This document shows positions 61,729 to 64,000 of a stretch of 64,000 nt of DNA, piece by piece. The DNA lies in NCBI GenBank assembly GCA_016214035.1, contig JACRPF010000008.1:1-64000 (forward strand). Reading direction: 5' to 3'. The notes beneath the pieces were generated by a model, which saw only the letters and a list, made by a program, of their open reading frames with translations, ran no database searches and had not been told where the DNA came from. The position numbers and the translations under genes are program-made. Source of the DNA: Spirochaetota bacterium. Its GTDB lineage: Bacteria; Spirochaetota; Brachyspiria; Brachyspirales; JACRPF01. Positions within the stretch are counted from its first letter, which is position 1; every line of letters starts with the position of its first letter.

Positions 61729-63513
61729 ATGAGCATGTATTTCGATCTTCTCAAAACATGGTGCGATGCACTCATACGCCTGCAGATAAAGGATATTACG
61801 GGCAGCGGTATTCACGGCGGTATCATGTGTCCGGTATGCTCGCGCATCCATGGACGCAGCGCCGACGCCGTCTACCCGCTCATGTACATGGCGAAGGCAA
61901 CCGGCGATGAACGCTATCTGAAAGCGGCGGTAGACCTTCAGGCGTGGAGCGATCATGTCACCGCGCGCGACGGCGCCTGGATGAACGACCCCACCGGCCA
62001 TGAGTGGAAAGGCATCACCGCGTTCGGAGCATTAGCGCTCGGCGAGGCGCTTCGCCATCATGGATCACTGCTCGACACATCGACCAAACAACGCTGGGAA
62101 ACACGCCTCCGCAGCGCATTCGACTTCATCGAGCGCACGTTCGACGCACATTACGGCAACGTGAACTACCCTATCACCGGCGCCGCCGCTCTCGCACTCG
62201 GATATGAAATTTTCGGTGATGAACGGTACGGCACAAAAGCGAAATCGCTCATGAAGGAATGTCTCGCGTATTTCACCCCGAACGACAGGCTGATATTCGG
62301 CGAAGGGAAGCCGTTTGAAAAGCTGAGCCCGAACGGACATCTCCCCGTGGACATCGGCTACAACGTTGAAGAATCACTCGGCGCATTCGCACTGTATGGG
62401 CTTATCATGAAGGACAAGAACATCCTTGACATCGCCGAAGCGTCGATGCGCTCACATCTGGAGTTCATGCTGCCCGACGGCGCCTGGGACAACAGTTTCG
62501 GCACGCGCAACTATAAATGGAGCTATTGGGGCAGCCGAACTTCCGACGGCTGTCAGATCGCCTACGGTCTTCTCGCCGACCGCAACGATACGTTCGCAAA
62601 AGCCGTAGAGATGAATACGCGTCTGCTAGCCGCATGCACGCATGAGGGACTTCTCCATGGCGGACCGCATTATCACCGTCACGGAACGCTTCCCTGTGTC
62701 CATCATACGTTCTGTCATGCGAAAGCACTCGCCACGGTGCTCGATAATGGATTCGACAAACACCGTACAACGACTGTCGCAAAGCTTCCGCGCGATGAGC
62801 GCTACGGCATCCGTTCGTTCAACGACCTGAACGTGCATCTCACCGCAGCCGGCCCCTGGCGCGCAACGGTCTCCGGCTACGACTGGATATATTTTCCCGA
62901 GGCGAACGCAAGCGGCGGCAGCCTCACGCTGCTCTGGCATGAAACGTTCGGCCCGGTGATAACCGCAAGCCTCACGAAATACAATCCCAACGCCGAGCCG
63001 TCGAACATGCAGCCGCATACCGACGCGGTCGACATGGCGCTCACGCCGATGATAGAATGTGAAATAAACGACATGTGGTATCGCAGCGTCAATGATGTGA
63101 ACGCGAAGATATCCGTCACAAAGAGCGGCACTGACATCGCCATCACCGCCGAAGGAACGCTTGTCGACAGGAATCTGGCCGCCCCGAAAAACGCTGAGAT
63201 ACGATATGGATTCGTCTATCGCTTTTCCGAACAGGGCGTCAGCATCAGCGCACATGCAGCACCGGGAAAGAACATCCATTTCGTACTGCCGATAATATCT
63301 CCGGCGAACGAAAACATCGATGCCGGCGCAGATAGAATTGTCATTGAAAAACCGGCAGGAAGCCTGATAGTAACGGCAGCCGGCGCACCGTTCGCTCCCG
63401 TCACCGGTAAACGCATATTCAATCTCGTGCCGGGGTTTGAGGCGTTACCGCTCACCGTCGCACTGCCGGAAAATGGCTCAGCCGTTACCGTGACAATAAC
63501 TGATAAGAAATAA
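61729..63513 (+). CDS. Alpha-alpha toroid polysaccharide lyase/hydrolase-like protein
   Basis: 594 residues from ATG 61729 (GGAG upstream). No signal peptide. The N-terminal ~390 residues show repeated helical pairs ('ADAVYPLMYMAKATGDERYLKAAVDLQAWSDHV', 'TAFGALALGEALRHHG', 'NVEESLGAFALYGLIMKDKNILDIAEASMRSHLEFMLPDGAWDNSFGTRNYKWSYWGSRTSDG', then 'HHTFCHAKALATVLDNG'), the layout of an (alpha/alpha)6 toroid as in heparinase II/III-like or alginate-lyase enzymes. The C-terminal ~200 residues are a beta-sandwich. Catalytic Tyr/His cannot be assigned with certainty. It may degrade an imported oligosaccharide. Confidence 0.68.
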   Translation: MSMYFDLLKTWCDALIRLQIKDITGSGIHGGIMCPVCSRIHGRSADAVYPLMYMAKATGDERYLKAAVDLQAWSDHVTARDGAWMNDPTGHEWKGITAFGALALGEALRHHGSLLDTSTKQRWETRLRSAFDFIERTFDAHYGNVNYPITGAAALALGYEIFGDERYGTKAKSLMKECLAYFTPNDRLIFGEGKPFEKLSPNGHLPVDIGYNVEESLGAFALYGLIMKDKNILDIAEASMRSHLEFMLPDGAWDNSFGTRNYKWSYWGSRTSDGCQIAYGLLADRNDTFAKAVEMNTRLLAACTHEGLLHGGPHYHRHGTLPCVHHTFCHAKALATVLDNGFDKHRTTTVAKLPRDERYGIRSFNDLNVHLTAAGPWRATVSGYDWIYFPEANASGGSLTLLWHETFGPVITASLTKYNPNAEPSNMQPHTDAVDMALTPMIECEINDMWYRSVNDVNAKISVTKSGTDIAITAEGTLVDRNLAAPKNAEIRYGFVYRFSEQGVSISAHAAPGKNIHFVLPIISPANENIDAGADRIVIEKPAGSLIVTAAGAPFAPVTGKRIFNLVPGFEALPLTVALPENGSAVTVTITDKK

Positions 63514-63548
63514 GAACGCAGACTGAATGCGCCGCGTATTGTCTTGTG

Positions 63549-64000
63549 CTACTGCGCGGGACCGAACCGCAGCGATGTCACCGTGATGACCGCATCGGCC
63601 TTTGCGGGAAGCGTGAAGTAAACACGAAGTTCCCTGATAGTGTCTAAATCGCTCCACGTCTCCCTGTTCTTTGCCGAAGGATGCGGCATCGGTTTTTCGG
63701 GTATCTCGAAACGCCCTGCAGCGGACTTAGTTTTGCCGTAATTCTTCAGCGGCAGGGTACTCATCTTTCCATCCGCCGAACAAATCTGCACACTGAAACC
63801 GGACGGATCGACGTCGCATTCCAGTTCAGCTTTCACCTCGATGACAAGCCCCGGTTTGAAGGCGATAGCCTGCGGCATGATAATGGCGGCGGTGATGTAG
63901 GTCGCGTTCTTCACACTCACCTGTACCGGTTTTTCCAGCGTGTAGGACGAAGCGAGAACCGGCGCCGGCGGTGCGGAGGGAGCGGTCCAGGGCCGCTTGA
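63549..64000 (-). CDS. C-terminal part of a larger exported protein, runs off the window
   Basis: The frame stays open to the window edge: about 150 residues, the N-terminal ones being Pro/Ala-rich ('WTAPSAPPAPVLASSYTLEKPVQVSVK'), so the true start lies beyond 64000. The rest is a beta-sandwich-like domain ('AAIIMPQAIAFKPGLVIEVKAELE', 'LRVYFTLPAKADAVITVTSLRFG'). It looks like the final domain of a secreted glycan-active or binding protein. It converges on the toroid protein gene with a 35-base gap. Family not assigned. Confidence 0.6.
   Translation of the reverse strand, partial: KRPWTAPSAPPAPVLASSYTLEKPVQVSVKNATYITAAIIMPQAIAFKPGLVIEVKAELECDVDPSGFSVQICSADGKMSTLPLKNYGKTKSAAGRFEIPEKPMPHPSAKNRETWSDLDTIRELRVYFTLPAKADAVITVTSLRFGPAQ

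Overview
This window is about 64 kb of bacterial chromosome. Most of it is moderately GC-rich, with a few sharply AT-rich islands. The rpoC and rpoB proteins, the gene order rpmG–tRNA-Trp–secE–nusG–rplK–rplA–rplJ–rplL–rpoB–rpoC, and the many secreted carbohydrate-active proteins best fit an uncultivated spirochaete (Spirochaetota). That placement is a judgement from protein style, not from a search. No rRNA and no CRISPR array were found.

Layout. (1) 1–1790: a sigma-70-family factor whose 3' end has been overrun by a dispersed palindromic repeat, divergent from a small helical protein gene. (2) 1831–7506: accessory region. It opens with a 21-bp tandem hairpin array and a tyrosine recombinase with a large internal deletion. 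An AT-rich cassette array lacking an intact integrase follows. Its first cassette is a two-gene HerA ATPase plus Cap4/DUF4297-like nuclease defence pair. Three single-gene cassettes (lipoprotein, membrane protein, small acidic protein) and a 72-bp empty cassette come next. They are separated by attC-like elements with GTTGTGC/GCACAAC cores. Each cassette appears to carry its own private inverted repeat at its two ends, the most unusual feature seen here. (3) 7.6–18.6 kb: membrane proteins, a secreted esterase, a beta-lactamase-fold serine hydrolase, and an AraC regulator–glycoside hydrolase–FAD oxidoreductase cluster. (4) 18.6–27.2 kb: a very large NHL-propeller surface protein, a membrane protein, maf, ferritin and a secreted protein. 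(5) 27.5–43.8 kb: core genome, with grpE–dnaK–dnaJ reading right, and rplU–prp–rpmA and the rpmG-to-rpoC transcription/translation genes reading left. (6) 44–56 kb: a carbohydrate-linked region with an IclR regulator, two more FAD oxidoreductases, pheS, a second AraC regulator, a GH106-like hydrolase and a LamG–acetylesterase fusion. (7) 56–57.5 kb: an AT-rich patch bounded by dispersed repeats. (8) 57.6–61.5 kb: a tightly overlapping iorA–iorB–paaK–ACT operon for aryl-2-oxoacid/aryl-acid CoA metabolism. (9) 61.7–64 kb: a heparinase/lyase-like alpha-alpha toroid protein and the 3' end of another secreted protein.

How the genes work together. The sugar loci share one logic: a local regulator (AraC or IclR) beside polysaccharide-active enzymes and FAD oxidoreductases of one paralogous family, pointing to scavenging of plant or algal polymers. 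The heat-shock and ribosome/RNA-polymerase blocks are ordinary housekeeping. Several sigma-70 promoters of good quality (16–17 bp spacing) could be placed, and two of them helped decide start codons. The cassette array is the accessory part most likely to vary between strains.
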